A stretch of DNA of 64,000 nt. Source: Paracoccaceae bacterium (lineage in GTDB: Bacteria; Pseudomonadota; Alphaproteobacteria; Rhodobacterales; Rhodobacteraceae). Below are positions 16,097-25,252 of this stretch, one piece after another. Position numbers and translations under genes: made by a program. Each line of letters opens with the position of its first letter. The first letter of the stretch is position 1. Location: assembly GCA_024236495.1 (NCBI GenBank), contig JACKKJ010000006.1, positions 62,001 through 126,000 of the forward strand. The letters run 5' to 3'. A model generated the notes under the pieces. That model had not been told where the DNA came from. It saw nothing but the letters and a program-made list of their open reading frames with translations, and ran no database searches.

Positions 16097-17356
16097 ATGC
16101 AAAGCCCGCTTCTGCCCCATCTGGACGCGATCCGCGACCGCTTCGCGCATGTCGAGACCTGCCCCTTCGAAGGCAAGCGCGTCTTCTTCGAGAACGCGGG
16201 CGGCGCGCTCAGGCTGAAGTCGGTGATCGAGACCTCGGCGGCCTATGCGGGCTATGCCGACAACCAGGGGCGCGACAACCCCGCGTCGCGCGCGCTGATG
16301 GCGGCGATCGCGCGGGGAAAGGACGATGCGCGGATCTTCCTCAACGCCCCCGGCGGCGAGGTCTTTGTCGGCGAAAGCGGGACGGAGGTGCTGTTTCGCC
16401 TCGTGCGCACCGCGGCCCTTGGCGCGGCGCCGGGCGGGGTCATGCTGGGATCGACGCTGGAACACCCCGCCTCGCGCAGCGCGATGGCCCGCTGGGCCGA
16501 GGTGACGGGGCGGCCGCATGTCCTTGCCCTGCATGACGACGCGACCGGGACGGTGACGCCCGAGGCCTATGCCGAAAAGATCACGCCGGACCTTCGGGTG
16601 GCGACGATCGTCCAGACCTCCCCCGTCACGGGGATGGCGGTGGATGTGGCCCGCATCGCCGCGATGATCCGCGCGGTGGCGCCGGATTGCCTGATCGTCG
16701 TGGACGGCATCCAGCACGCCAGCCACGGCCATATCGACATCGCCGCCTATGGGATCGACGGCTATGCCGTGTCGCCCTACAAGGTCTTTTCGCGCCACGG
16801 ATACGGGCTTGGCTGGGCGTCCGAACGGCTGACCGCCTTCACCAAGGAGGCGGTCATCGGCGGGTCGCCGCGAAACTGGGAACTGGGCACACGCGACGCG
16901 GGCGCCTATGCGACCTTTTCCGACGTGGTGGGTTACTTCAATTGGCTGGGCGCGACGCTTGGCGGTGGCGACACCCCCCGCGCGCGGATCGAGACGGCGG
17001 CGGCGGCGATCCACGCCCACGAGGCGGCAATGATGGGCGCGATCCTGAACGGGCTTGGCAACCGGCGGGGGCTGGCCACGATGCCCGGTGTCGCGCTGAT
17101 CGGCGGCCCGGGCGACGGGCGCGAGGGCGTTGTCTGCTTCACGCTGTCGTCGATGCCAGCCGCCGACCTGGTCGCGCACCTGAACGCCCGCGGAATCCGC
17201 ACCCACATCCGGCTGAACGACCATTACTGCGGCAACATCCTTGGCCCGCTCGGGCTGGATGCCTGCGTGCGCGCGTCGATCTGCCACTACAATACCCCCG
17301 AAGAGGTGGGCCGCTTCCTTGACGCGATGGAAGAGGCGGTCGGACAAGACGCCTGA
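16097..17356 (+). CDS. Class V aminotransferase (cysteine desulfurase-like PLP enzyme)
   Basis: A 419-residue PLP enzyme with the class V pattern: FFENAGGALRL near the N-terminus, GTEVLFRLVR, LEHPASRSAMARWAEV, the cofactor aspartate in CLIVVDGIQHASHG and the PLP lysine in YAVSPYKVFSRHGYGLGW. This group includes desulfurases and other lyases or transaminases; the substrate cannot be told. Typical desulfurases have a mobile catalytic cysteine loop; here the C-terminal LNDHYCGNILGPLG contains a cysteine, but the surroundings are not diagnostic. It converges on rpsI across a terminator hairpin. Confidence 0.87.
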   Translation: MQSPLLPHLDAIRDRFAHVETCPFEGKRVFFENAGGALRLKSVIETSAAYAGYADNQGRDNPASRALMAAIARGKDDARIFLNAPGGEVFVGESGTEVLFRLVRTAALGAAPGGVMLGSTLEHPASRSAMARWAEVTGRPHVLALHDDATGTVTPEAYAEKITPDLRVATIVQTSPVTGMAVDVARIAAMIRAVAPDCLIVVDGIQHASHGHIDIAAYGIDGYAVSPYKVFSRHGYGLGWASERLTAFTKEAVIGGSPRNWELGTRDAGAYATFSDVVGYFNWLGATLGGGDTPRARIETAAAAIHAHEAAMMGAILNGLGNRRGLATMPGVALIGGPGDGREGVVCFTLSSMPAADLVAHLNARGIRTHIRLNDHYCGNILGPLGLDACVRASICHYNTPEEVGRFLDAMEEAVGQDA

Positions 17357-17360
17357 AAAC

Positions 17361-17389
17361 GAAAACGGCCGCGGAACCCCGCGGCCGTT
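17361..17389 (-). terminator. Intrinsic terminator for rplM-rpsI (possibly bidirectional)
   Basis: A perfect 11-bp stem (17364-17374 with 17379-17389, AACGGCCGCGG) has a 4-base loop. On the minus strand it is followed by TTTTCGTTTTC, a good U-rich tail for the rpsI transcript. On the plus strand the tail after the hairpin is poorer, so termination of the aminotransferase transcript is less certain. Confidence 0.75.
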
Positions 17390-17413
17390 CGTCGTCTTGC
17401 GAAACCCGGTGCC

Positions 17414-17905
17414 TTAGCGCTTCGAGAACTGGAAGGACCGGCGGGCTTTCGCCTTGCCGTATTTCTTCCGTTCGACGACGCGCGAGTCGCGGGTCAGGAA
17501 GCCGGCGGCCTTCAGCGCGCCGCGCAGGCTCGGTTCGTAAAGCTGCAGTGCTTTCGAGATGCCGTGCTTGACCGCACCGGCCTGGCCGGACAACCCGCCA
17601 CCGGCGACGGTGGCGTAGACGTCGAACTGGCCTTCGACATTGGCGACCTGGAACGGCTGCTTCAGGATCATCTGGAGCACGGGGCGCGCAAAGTAGACGC
17701 CGATTTCCTTGCCGTTCACGGTGACCTTGCCGGAGCCCGGCTTGATCCAGACGCGGGCGACCGCGTCCTTGCGCTTGCCGGTGGCATAGGACCGGCCCAG
17801 CGAATCGCGAACCGGGGCGCGGGGGGCCTCTTCGGCGGCGGCGGCAGCCGGGGCGCCGGCAACGGCGGACTTCAGGTCGTCGAGGGATTTGATTTCGTCG
17901 GCCAT
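17414..17905 (-). CDS. rpsI: 30S ribosomal protein S9
   Basis: Component of the 30S head; its C-terminal tail reaches the P-site tRNA. The 163-residue protein has an N-terminal alanine-rich extension of about 35 residues before the core that starts SYATGKRKDAVARVWI, and it ends with the conserved tail KKYGKAKARRSFQFSKR. It follows rplM after one base, the usual L13-S9 operon. Confidence 0.98.
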   Translation of the reverse strand: MADEIKSLDDLKSAVAGAPAAAAAEEAPRAPVRDSLGRSYATGKRKDAVARVWIKPGSGKVTVNGKEIGVYFARPVLQMILKQPFQVANVEGQFDVYATVAGGGLSGQAGAVKHGISKALQLYEPSLRGALKAAGFLTRDSRVVERKKYGKAKARRSFQFSKR

Positions 17906-17906
17906 C

Positions 17907-18371
17907 TTACGCGCTCCGGGTGTTCTTCGGGCTCATCGACTTGACGTCGAGAACTTCAGGGGCTTGGGCTTCGTGCGGATGCGCCGCACCGGCGTAGACG
18001 CGCAGGTTGGACATCTGCTGACGGCCAAGGCGATTGCGCGAGATCATGCGCTCGACGGCCTTGATCACCACGCGCTCGGGGTGGGCGCCGTCCAGAACCT
18101 GTTCGGCGGTGCGGAACTTGATCCCGCCCGGGTGGCCGGTGTGCCAGTAGTAACGCTTGTCGGCGCGCTTGTTGCCGGTCATCTGCACCTTGTCGGCGTT
18201 GACGATGATCACGTTGTCGCCCATGTCCATGTGCGGCGTGAAGGTCGGCTTGTGCTTGCCACGCAGGCGGTTGGCGACGATCACGGCAAGACGGCCCAGA
18301 ACGACGCCTTCGGCGTCGATCAGGATCCACTTCTTCTCGATCTCCGCCGGTTTCGCGGTATAGGTTTTCAT
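17907..18371 (-). CDS. rplM: 50S ribosomal protein L13
   Basis: Early-assembly protein of the 50S subunit. The 154-residue product has the family motifs KKWILIDAEGVVLGRLAVIVANRLRGK split across residues 15-45, NADKVQMTGNK, YYWHTGHPGG and MISRNRLGRQQMSNLRVYAGAAHPHEAQ. It is first gene of the rplM-rpsI operon, with an A+T-richer stretch at about 18480-18525 upstream. Confidence 0.98.
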   Translation of the reverse strand: MKTYTAKPAEIEKKWILIDAEGVVLGRLAVIVANRLRGKHKPTFTPHMDMGDNVIIVNADKVQMTGNKRADKRYYWHTGHPGGIKFRTAEQVLDGAHPERVVIKAVERMISRNRLGRQQMSNLRVYAGAAHPHEAQAPEVLDVKSMSPKNTRSA

Positions 18372-18502
18372 TGTCAGCCCTTTGGTTCGGGATCATTCGG
18401 AACGCCCGCAGGGCCTTCCTGAATTCGATGCGGGCTTTTGCGTCAAAGCGCGCGCTGCGTCAAGGGGTGTACGCCAAAGAAAAATGAATGATTTCAAAGC
18501 AT

Positions 18503-18525
18503 TAAAAAATAGGTATAAAAATACC
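18503..18525 (-). terminator. Weak intrinsic terminator downstream of the thioesterase gene
   Basis: On the minus strand GGTAT-TTTT-ATACC (18512-18525) is followed by TATTTTTTAATG, so a short hairpin plus U-run lies about 30 bases after the thioesterase stop. The stem is only five base pairs, so efficiency is doubtful. The whole A+T-rich patch may equally be part of the rplM promoter. Confidence 0.4.
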
Positions 18526-18554
18526 CCAATCCTTCTCGCTTCGGCGGCCCCACT

Positions 18555-18977
18555 CTACCGCTTCGGCGGGATGGAATAGGTCATGTTCGCCCGCGCGACG
18601 GGTTCCGCGCGCCCCTCGGACCGGATCAGGACGTCGCCAACGGCCAGCACCCGGCCCAGCTTCAAAAGCCGCGCTTCGCCGATCAGGTCGCGCCCGGCCT
18701 CGGGCTTGCGCAGGAAGTCGATGCTGCCGCCCGTCGTCACCGCCAGCGCCACGGGCCCGATCCGCGCGAGGATCGCGAGGTAGACGGCCACGTCGGCCAG
18801 TGCGAACATGTTGGGGCCCGACACCGTGCCACCGGGGCGCAGATGCCGGTCGGCCACCTTCAGGCGCATGATGATCCCGTCGCCGGTCAACCCGTCGATC
18901 GCGAAATCGTCGCTGACCTGGGGGAATTCGCGCGCCATGAAGGCGGAAAGCTCCGCCATATCCATCACCGTCTGCAT
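18555..18977 (-). CDS. PaaI-family hotdog-fold thioesterase
   Basis: A 140-residue hotdog protein, the usual length for acyl-CoA thioesterases of this group. Motifs: RLKVADRHLRPGGTVSGPNMFALADVAVYLAIL, with the helix and active-site region, followed by TTGGSIDFLRKPEAG, the second conserved strand. Start at 18977 (MQTVMDMAEL) is supported by a GGAGGGA ribosome-binding site; longer in-frame starts read antisense through the neighbour. It is divergent from the enoyl-CoA hydratase gene across only 55 bases, suggesting joint control in fatty-acyl or aromatic-acyl CoA metabolism. Confidence 0.85.
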   Translation of the reverse strand: MQTVMDMAELSAFMAREFPQVSDDFAIDGLTGDGIIMRLKVADRHLRPGGTVSGPNMFALADVAVYLAILARIGPVALAVTTGGSIDFLRKPEAGRDLIGEARLLKLGRVLAVGDVLIRSEGRAEPVARANMTYSIPPKR

Positions 18978-19032
18978 CTTCCCTCCTCTGACGTCGCGGC
19001 CTAAGGTTGCGCGAACACAAGGGAATGACAAG

Positions 19033-19821
19033 ATGACCGACACGATCCTTCTGCGCGAAGACAAGGGTGGCATCGCTACCCTGACGCTGAACAACCCCGG
19101 CAGCCTGAACGCCCTTTCGGACGCGATGCTGGCGGCATTGAAAGCCGCCTTCACCGCACTGGCGGGGGACCGCGACATCCGCGTGGTGATCCTGAAGGGC
19201 GCGGGCAAGGCGTTCTGCGCGGGACACGACCTGAAGGAGATGCAGGCGGGCCGCCAGGCCGAGGACGGGGGACGCGCCTATTTCGCCGATCTGTTCGCCC
19301 GCTGCGCCGAGGTGATGCAGATGATCCCGGCGCTGCCCCAGCCGGTCATCGCCGAGGCGCATGGCATCGCGACCGCGGCGGGCTGCCAGCTTGTCGCGTC
19401 CTGCGATCTGGCGGTCGCGGCAGAAGGCACGCGCTTTGGCGTGAACGGGGTGAACATCGGACTTTTCTGTTCCACGCCGATGGTGGCACTTTCGCGCAAC
19501 GTGCCGCGCAAGGTGGCATTCGAGATGCTGACGACGGGCCAGTTCATCGACGCGGCGCGCGCGGTCGAGGTGGGGCTTGTAAACCGCGCCGTCCCGCACG
19601 AGGCGCTGGCCGCCGAGACACTGGCGCTGGCCGAGATGCTGGCGGGCAAGCTGACGGCGGCGGTCAAGATCGGCAAGCGCGCCTTCTATGACCAGATCGA
19701 GATGACGCGCGCCGCGGCCTATGACCACGCCGCCGCGGTGATGGTCGAGAACATGCTGTGGCGCGACACCGACGAAGGGATCAGCGCCTTCATCGAAAAA
19801 CGCAAGCCAGACTGGTCCTGA
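19033..19821 (+). CDS. Enoyl-CoA hydratase/isomerase family protein
   Basis: A 262-residue crotonase-fold protein. The oxyanion-hole motif is KAFCAGHDLKEM near residue 62, and the second is GIATAAGCQLVASCDLAVA (about residue 112). The usual second catalytic glutamate region reads GVNIGLFCSTPMVALSRN, where the cysteine/serine-containing segment resembles the ECHDC3-like branch rather than classical crotonase, so hydratase activity is not guaranteed. Start at ATG 19033 gives the typical N-terminus. It is divergent from the PaaI thioesterase. Confidence 0.88.
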   Translation: MTDTILLREDKGGIATLTLNNPGSLNALSDAMLAALKAAFTALAGDRDIRVVILKGAGKAFCAGHDLKEMQAGRQAEDGGRAYFADLFARCAEVMQMIPALPQPVIAEAHGIATAAGCQLVASCDLAVAAEGTRFGVNGVNIGLFCSTPMVALSRNVPRKVAFEMLTTGQFIDAARAVEVGLVNRAVPHEALAAETLALAEMLAGKLTAAVKIGKRAFYDQIEMTRAAAYDHAAAVMVENMLWRDTDEGISAFIEKRKPDWS

Positions 19822-19839
19822 ACCGGGCCCGGCCCCCGC

Positions 19840-21018
19840 TCAGATCCCGCGCGCCCTGAGCCAGAGGCCGATGGCGAAACCCGTCAGGGCGAAGGACAGC
19901 GTCACCGAGAGGAGAAGCGTGACGCCCCCCGCCCCCATCAGGAGCGCGCCGAGAAAGGGCGCAAGGGCACCGGCGCCGATCGGCGCCATGGCCAGCGCCC
20001 CGCTGATCGCGCCGAAGTTTTCTTCCCCAAGCGCCTCGGCGGTGATCAGCGGCCGCAGGATCGACTGCACCCCGATCGCCGCGCCCTGCCCGACGGCATA
20101 GATGGCGAAAAGCCACAGGTCGCCCGTCGCGACCAGGAGCGCGAGGCTCGACACGCTCATCCCCAGGGCGACCGCGCGGGCCAGCGTGCCGGTCCTGACC
20201 CGCAGGCCCGGAAGCGTCAGGACAAGCCGCCCCGCGACCTGCATGGGGCCGACGCTTGAGGCGACGAAGACCGCGACCGCATGGCTTGCCCCGCGTTCCG
20301 TCATGACCGGCAGGGCGAAGGTCGTCAGCATCATGTGATTGCCCATCATCAGCCCGAAGAAGGCGGCAAGCGCCCAGAACTCCGGCCGCCGCAGCGCGGT
20401 ACGAACGCCGCCCGGACGCACCGCCGCCATGTCCGGGCCGCGCCGTTCGCCGCGCCGCAGGAACCGCACGCCAAGAATGTTCGCGGGCAGCGTGATCAGC
20501 GCCTGGACGCCGGCAAAGACCAGGATCGCGCCGCGCCAGCCCAGGGCATCGCCCGCCCAGGCGCCGAGGGGAAAGGCGAAGGTCGAGGCGAAGCCTGCCA
20601 CAAGGGTCACGCGGATGATCGCGCCGCGCGCCCCCGGTCCAAGCCGTCGGAGGAGGAACGAGAAGCAGGTTTCATAGAAACCGCCCGCCTGCGCCGCCCC
20701 CATGACAATCCAAAGCGCGTACCAGAGCGCGAGATGCGACACCTGCGACAGGAGCGCAAGGCAAACCGCCCCCAGAAGCGCCGCGCCGCCCAGAAGCGCG
20801 CCGCCATGTCCCCGGTCCACCAGCCGGCCCGAAAAGGGCGCAAGCCCCGCCTGCATCAGCAGCGCCAGCGTCGGGCCAAGCGCCAGTTCCGCCCGGCTCC
20901 AGCCGCTGCCGCCTTCGAGCGCGAGGATGATCGCGCCGAACATGTAAAGCAGCGTCGCGAAACCCGCGGTCTGGCCGATGGCAAGGATCCAGACACCGCG
21001 GCTTTCGTCGCGCGACAT
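19840..21018 (-). CDS. MFS transporter
   Basis: A 392-residue protein with about twelve hydrophobic helices in two halves and the short cytoplasmic loop RLVDRGHGGALLGG between helices 2 and 3, typical of the major facilitator superfamily. Helix 1 begins GVWILAIGQTAGFATLLYMF. The substrate is unknown; the loop sequences resemble the monocarboxylate/oxalate-type MFS proteins. I chose ATG 21018; an upstream in-frame extension is arginine-rich and antisense-like. It begins four bases after the M32 peptidase stop, so the two are probably co-transcribed. Confidence 0.85.
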   Translation of the reverse strand: MSRDESRGVWILAIGQTAGFATLLYMFGAIILALEGGSGWSRAELALGPTLALLMQAGLAPFSGRLVDRGHGGALLGGAALLGAVCLALLSQVSHLALWYALWIVMGAAQAGGFYETCFSFLLRRLGPGARGAIIRVTLVAGFASTFAFPLGAWAGDALGWRGAILVFAGVQALITLPANILGVRFLRRGERRGPDMAAVRPGGVRTALRRPEFWALAAFFGLMMGNHMMLTTFALPVMTERGASHAVAVFVASSVGPMQVAGRLVLTLPGLRVRTGTLARAVALGMSVSSLALLVATGDLWLFAIYAVGQGAAIGVQSILRPLITAEALGEENFGAISGALAMAPIGAGALAPFLGALLMGAGGVTLLLSVTLSFALTGFAIGLWLRARGI

Positions 21019-21022
21019 GGGG

Positions 21023-22507
21023 CTAGAGCCTGTAGATCGCGCGGAACTTGGTTTCCAGGTAATCCAGAAGCGGCCCTTCGTCGGGCGTGAAGCCGCAGGC
21101 GCGTTCGACGACCTCCGCCGGGGTGTAAAGACCGCCGTGGCGTTGCAGGTTCTCGCGCAGCCAGTCCGTCGCCGGCGCGGCGTCGCCCCGCGCCAGCGCG
21201 GCGTCAATATCCGGGACGGCGGCGCGCAGCGCCTTGTTCAGGCAGCCCGCATAGACATTGCCAAGCGCATAGGTCGGGAAATAGCCGAAAAGCCCGACCG
21301 ACCAGTGCACATCCTGCAGCATCCCGTTGGCGGGCCTGTCCACCCGAACGCCGAAATCGTCGGCAAAGCGGGTGTTCCACGCATCCTCCAGGTCGGCCAC
21401 GGCCAGCGCGCCCGACATCAGCCGCCGTTCCAGGTCGAAGCGCATCATGATGTGGAGGTTGTAGTGCACCTCGTCCGCCTCGGTGCGGATATAGCCGGGC
21501 TGGACGCGGTTGACGGTGCCGTAGAAGGCATCGGCATCCGGCACTCCGAAATCGCCGAAGGTTTCGCCCATGCGCCCGAAGAGCCAGCCGGTGAAGGCGC
21601 GCGACCGGCCAAGCTGGTTTTCATAGATCCGGCTTTGGCTTTCGTGCACGCCCATCGACACGCCCGCGCCCAGCGGCGTCAGCAGATAGGCCTGGTCGAT
21701 CCCAAGCTCATAGGCGGCGTGGCCGACCTCGTGGATGGTGGAGTAGAAGCAGTTGAAGGGGTCGGTCTCCGACACCCGCGTGGTGATGCGCGCGTCGTTG
21801 CCGGAGCCCGAGGAGAACGGATGCACCGCCAGGTCGAGCCGCCCGCGCGTCCAGTCATAGCCGAAGGCGGTCGCCAGGTCGCGGGCCAGCGCCAGCTGCC
21901 CGTCCTTGCCGAAGCGGTGCGCAAGGGGTTCGGGCGCGTGGCGCGCGCCCAGAAGCGCCTCGCGCAGCGCGACAAGGCGGGGGCGCATCCGCCCGAAGAT
22001 TTCGGCGATGCCGGCGCCGGTCGCACCGGGTTCGTAATCGTCCAGAAGCGCGTCATAGACATCGCCCCCGCCGAAGCCGCCAGCCGCCAGCGCCTGCCCG
22101 GCCTCGCGTTTCAGTGCGACGACCCGTTCGAGCGTCGGCAGGAAATGGGCGACATCGTTCTTCGCCCGCGCCTCGGCCCAGATGCCCTGCGCCATGCTGG
22201 TCAGGCGTGCGATCTCTGCCGCAAGACGGGCCGGGATGCAGGCATTGCGCCCGTAGGCGCGCGCGATCAGCGCGACGGCACGGCGGCCGGCCGGATCGGG
22301 CGCTTCGGCCCGGTCGATCCATTCGCCCACCCGCGGGTCGGTCCGCCGGGCGTGCAGAACGCCCTCGATCGCCGCCATCTCCTCGGCCCGCTGTTCGGCG
22401 GCGCCCGGCGGCATCATGGTTTCCTGGTCCCATCCCAGCCGCCCGGCGATCTGCCCCAGCGCCTCGGTCTCGCGCTGGTATTCCATGAGGTCGGAAAATG
22501 CGGTCAT
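21023..22507 (-). CDS. M32 family carboxypeptidase (carboxypeptidase Taq type)
   Basis: A metal-dependent carboxypeptidase of 494 residues, the usual length. The zinc motif is HEVGHAAYELG (His259, Glu260, His263) with the third ligand in GVHESQSR (Glu289), and the family signatures HPFSSGSGNDARITTR and YIRTEADEVHYNLHIMMRFDLER follow. It acts in the cytoplasm on peptide C-termini. The ATG at 22507 overlaps the ctaA stop (ATGA), so translation is coupled to ctaA, and the MFS gene follows four bases later. Confidence 0.94.
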   Translation of the reverse strand: MTAFSDLMEYQRETEALGQIAGRLGWDQETMMPPGAAEQRAEEMAAIEGVLHARRTDPRVGEWIDRAEAPDPAGRRAVALIARAYGRNACIPARLAAEIARLTSMAQGIWAEARAKNDVAHFLPTLERVVALKREAGQALAAGGFGGGDVYDALLDDYEPGATGAGIAEIFGRMRPRLVALREALLGARHAPEPLAHRFGKDGQLALARDLATAFGYDWTRGRLDLAVHPFSSGSGNDARITTRVSETDPFNCFYSTIHEVGHAAYELGIDQAYLLTPLGAGVSMGVHESQSRIYENQLGRSRAFTGWLFGRMGETFGDFGVPDADAFYGTVNRVQPGYIRTEADEVHYNLHIMMRFDLERRLMSGALAVADLEDAWNTRFADDFGVRVDRPANGMLQDVHWSVGLFGYFPTYALGNVYAGCLNKALRAAVPDIDAALARGDAAPATDWLRENLQRHGGLYTPAEVVERACGFTPDEGPLLDYLETKFRAIYRL

Positions 22508-23655
22508 CTTGTCCCCCGGACGGATTGAACGATCGGATACTGGCTGCGGTGGCGGGCACGGATCACCGCGACCCAAAGTGCGACGGCGCCAAGCTGATGG
22601 GCAAGGCCAAGGCCCAGGGGCGCGGCGTGCACAACGGTCACGATCCCGAGCGTCACCTGCGCCAGAAGGACAACGGCCACCAGGTCGAAGGCGCCCCGGG
22701 TCAGGGGATGCGCCGATCCCCTGCCCCGCCACCAGACGACGGCGCCGAAGACCAGCGTCAGGTAACCCGCCATCCGGTGCACGAACTGCACGAGGCCCGG
22801 GTTTTCGAAGAAAGCCCGCCAGACCGCGCCACCTTCGGGCACATAAAAGGCATCGGACGGAAAGAAGCTTTCGCCCATCAGCGGCCAGGTCGGAAAGGCC
22901 CGGCCCGCGTCGATCCCGGCGACCAGCGCGCCAAGAAGGATCTGCACGAAGGCAAGATGCATGAGCCCGGTGGAAAGCGAGAAAAGCTTGCCCTCGCGCG
23001 AACGGCGCGCCTGCATGAGCTGCGCCTCGGGGCGCGACAGCGACAGCGCGTACCAGGCGATAAGGCCAAGGATCGCGAAGGCGAGCCCCAGATGCGTGGC
23101 AAGACGGTAGGAGGCGACATCGACCATCCGCCCGCTCAGCCCGGAGGCAACCATCCACCAGCCGATCGCACCTTGCAGCCCGCCAAGAACCCCAAGGCCC
23201 AGAAGCCGCCGGGTCCAGCCGGTCGGAATGCGGCGGGCCGCCCAGAAGAAAAGGAAGCCCACGGCCCAGACAACGCCGATCACCCGGCCAAGCTGGCGGT
23301 GGCCCCATTCCCACCAGAAGATCGACTTGAAGGCGGCAAGGTCCATGTGGCTGTTCTGAAGCCGGTATTCGGGGCTGGCCTGGTACTTCGCGAATTCCAC
23401 CTGCCAGTCGGCATCGCTCAGGGGTGGCAGCGCGCCGGTCACCGGGCGCCATTCGGTGATCGACAGCCCGCTGTCGGTCAGCCGCGTCAGCCCGCCCACC
23501 GCGATCATCGCGACGACAAGCGCGAAAAGGATGAAAAGCCAAATGCGGATCGCGCCGCGCGCCCCGCGCTTGCCGGCGTCGATCATGCCGCCCTGCGGCG
23601 CGGCGCCCCTGGTTTCGGACCCAACGTCTTCAAACAGCTTTCTTTGCCCGGCCAT
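22504..23655 (-). CDS. ctaA: Haem A synthase (COX15/CtaA type 2)
   Basis: Inner-membrane enzyme that oxidises haem O to haem A for aa3-type cytochrome oxidase. The 383-residue protein has about eight transmembrane helices and the signatures GGLTRLTDSGLSITEWRPV (split over the start of the first loop), FKSIFWWEWGHRQLGR with a haem-ligand histidine, LATHLGLAF, QILLGALVAGIDAGRAF, VQFVHRMAGY and LAHQLGA. I chose ATG 23655 (MAGQRKLFED); a longer in-frame form would add 17 residues. It is first in a ctaA-peptidase-MFS transcript. Confidence 0.95.
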   Translation of the reverse strand: MAGQRKLFEDVGSETRGAAPQGGMIDAGKRGARGAIRIWLFILFALVVAMIAVGGLTRLTDSGLSITEWRPVTGALPPLSDADWQVEFAKYQASPEYRLQNSHMDLAAFKSIFWWEWGHRQLGRVIGVVWAVGFLFFWAARRIPTGWTRRLLGLGVLGGLQGAIGWWMVASGLSGRMVDVASYRLATHLGLAFAILGLIAWYALSLSRPEAQLMQARRSREGKLFSLSTGLMHLAFVQILLGALVAGIDAGRAFPTWPLMGESFFPSDAFYVPEGGAVWRAFFENPGLVQFVHRMAGYLTLVFGAVVWWRGRGSAHPLTRGAFDLVAVVLLAQVTLGIVTVVHAAPLGLGLAHQLGAVALWVAVIRARHRSQYPIVQSVRGTR

Positions 23656-23724
23656 GCGCCTCTCCCTGATCGGCGGGACACTAGGCGCGCGCGCGGTCGG
23701 CTTCAAGTGCCGGCGGCGCCGCCC

Positions 23725-24462
23725 CTACCCGTCGCGCCTGCGCAGGATCTGGCGCAGCGCGCCGTGAAGGGTCTGCACATCGGCGCGGGTCAGGGGCATC
23801 CGGCTCCAGAGATTGCGCAGGTTCAGCTTCATTCCCTCGGCCTTGGTGGCGGGGAAGAAGAAGCCCGCTTCCTCCAGCCGTTCCTCGAAATGGTCGCCCA
23901 GCCGTTCGACCTCGATCGCGGGGGCCAGTTCGGTCCCGGCAAGCTCCAGCACCTCGGCCGGGCGGTCGCTGTCCTGGCGCATCCATTCGTAGGCGCACAG
24001 AAGCACCGCCTGCCCGAGGTTCAACGAGGGAAACTCAGCGTTGACGGGGATCGAGATGATCGCGTTGGCGCGCACGATGTCGGGGTTTTCAAGCCCCGTG
24101 CGTTCCGGCCCGAACAAGACCGCGACCTTCTGCCCCGAGGCGATCAGCGCGCGGGCATGTTCCATCGCGCGTTCGGGCGTCATGATCGGCTTGGTCAGGT
24201 CGCGCCCGCGCGCCGTCGTCGCGAAGACATAGGCGCAGTCCGACACCGCGTCCGGCACCGTGGGGAAGACGCCCGCGAAATCCAGCACCTTGCCCGCCGC
24301 GCCCGAGGCCATGGCGACCGCCTTGGGGTTCGGCCAGCCGTCGCGCGGATCGACCAGACGCATCCGCGCCAGCCCGAAGTTCAGCATCGCGCGTGCCGCC
24401 GCACCGATGTTCTCGCCCATCTGCGGGCGCACGAGGACGAAGACGGGCTGGGCTTGGGTCAT
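23725..24462 (-). CDS. trmJ: TrmJ-like tRNA 2'-O-methyltransferase (SPOUT/TrmH family)
   Basis: Uses S-adenosylmethionine to methylate a ribose in tRNA, most likely position 32. The 245-residue protein has the SPOUT signatures RPQMGENIGAAARAMLNFGL, VAVLFGPERTGL and IISIPVNAEFPSLNLGQAVLL in the N-terminal 165 residues, then a helical C-terminal extension like TrmJ. Start at 24462 matches the family start (MTQAQPVFVLVRPQ); an earlier start reads upstream low-complexity. It is divergent from the ThiE-like gene. Confidence 0.85.
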   Translation of the reverse strand: MTQAQPVFVLVRPQMGENIGAAARAMLNFGLARMRLVDPRDGWPNPKAVAMASGAAGKVLDFAGVFPTVPDAVSDCAYVFATTARGRDLTKPIMTPERAMEHARALIASGQKVAVLFGPERTGLENPDIVRANAIISIPVNAEFPSLNLGQAVLLCAYEWMRQDSDRPAEVLELAGTELAPAIEVERLGDHFEERLEEAGFFFPATKAEGMKLNLRNLWSRMPLTRADVQTLHGALRQILRRRDG

Positions 24463-24631
24463 GGGCTTCCTGCGGGTTTCGCGCCTGATACGGGCTTGCG
24501 GCGGGGCTGGCAAGGACCGGGCCGCCTGCGCCGGCCCCCGCCCGCGCAAGGCCGCCGCCAACTCCCCCCTTGGAAAGACCGGGCGTTCTGGGCTAAGCCC
24601 CTGATCGCAACATCCCTATCGGAGGCCTGGC

Positions 24632-25252
24632 ATGCCCGACACGGACCGCCCGCAACTTTGCCTGATCACCCCGGCCGAGATCGACCTCGATACCTTCTGC
24701 GACGCGCTGTCGGCGGTGCTCGACGCGGTCGACACCGCCTGCCTCAGGCTGTCGCTGGCGACCCGGGACGAGGACAGGATCGCGCGGGCAGCCGATGCGG
24801 TGCGCCTGGTCGCGCATGACCGCGACATTCCCGTGGTGATCGAATCCCATGTCCAGATCGCCGAACGCCACGGCCTTGACGGCGTGCATCTGACCGATGG
24901 CGCGCGGTCGGTGCGCACCGCGCGCAAGGTGCTTGGCACCGACGCGATCGTCGGGGCGTATTGCGGCCAGACCCGGCACGAGGGGATCAACGCCGGCGAG
25001 GCGGGGGCGGACTATGTCGCCTTCGGCCCGGTCGGTTCCGTCGCGCTCGGGCCCAGTGAACGGGCCGACCGCGACCTGTTCGACTGGTGGTCGGCGATGA
25101 TCGAGGTGCCGGTGATCGCCGAGGGCGGGCTGACGACCGAACTGGTCGAAAGCTTTGCGCCGGTCGCCGATTTCTTCGCCATCGGCACCGAGATCTGGGG
25201 CGCGGACGATCCCGCTGCGGCGCTGAAGGCGCTGATGGCGCCGATCCTCTAG
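24632..25252 (+). CDS. Thiamine-phosphate synthase family protein (ThiE-like)
   Basis: A 206-residue TIM-barrel protein. Late-barrel features match ThiE: HGLDGVHLTDGARSVRTARKVLG, IVGAYCGQTRHEG, AGEAGADYVAFGPVGSVALG and VPVIAEGGLTTELV. The pyrophosphate-binding arginine/serine pattern is altered relative to E. coli ThiE, and no thiC/thiD/thiG neighbours are present, so it may be a paralogue with a different role. Its stop overlaps the stop of convergent olsA by four bases. Confidence 0.75.
   Translation: MPDTDRPQLCLITPAEIDLDTFCDALSAVLDAVDTACLRLSLATRDEDRIARAADAVRLVAHDRDIPVVIESHVQIAERHGLDGVHLTDGARSVRTARKVLGTDAIVGAYCGQTRHEGINAGEAGADYVAFGPVGSVALGPSERADRDLFDWWSAMIEVPVIAEGGLTTELVESFAPVADFFAIGTEIWGADDPAAALKALMAPIL

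Noticed and set aside
22498..24819. Long open frame on the plus strand opposite ctaA and trmJ (about 773 residues)
   Set aside because: Antisense to two well-recognised enzymes and with no family match; codon-bias shadow.
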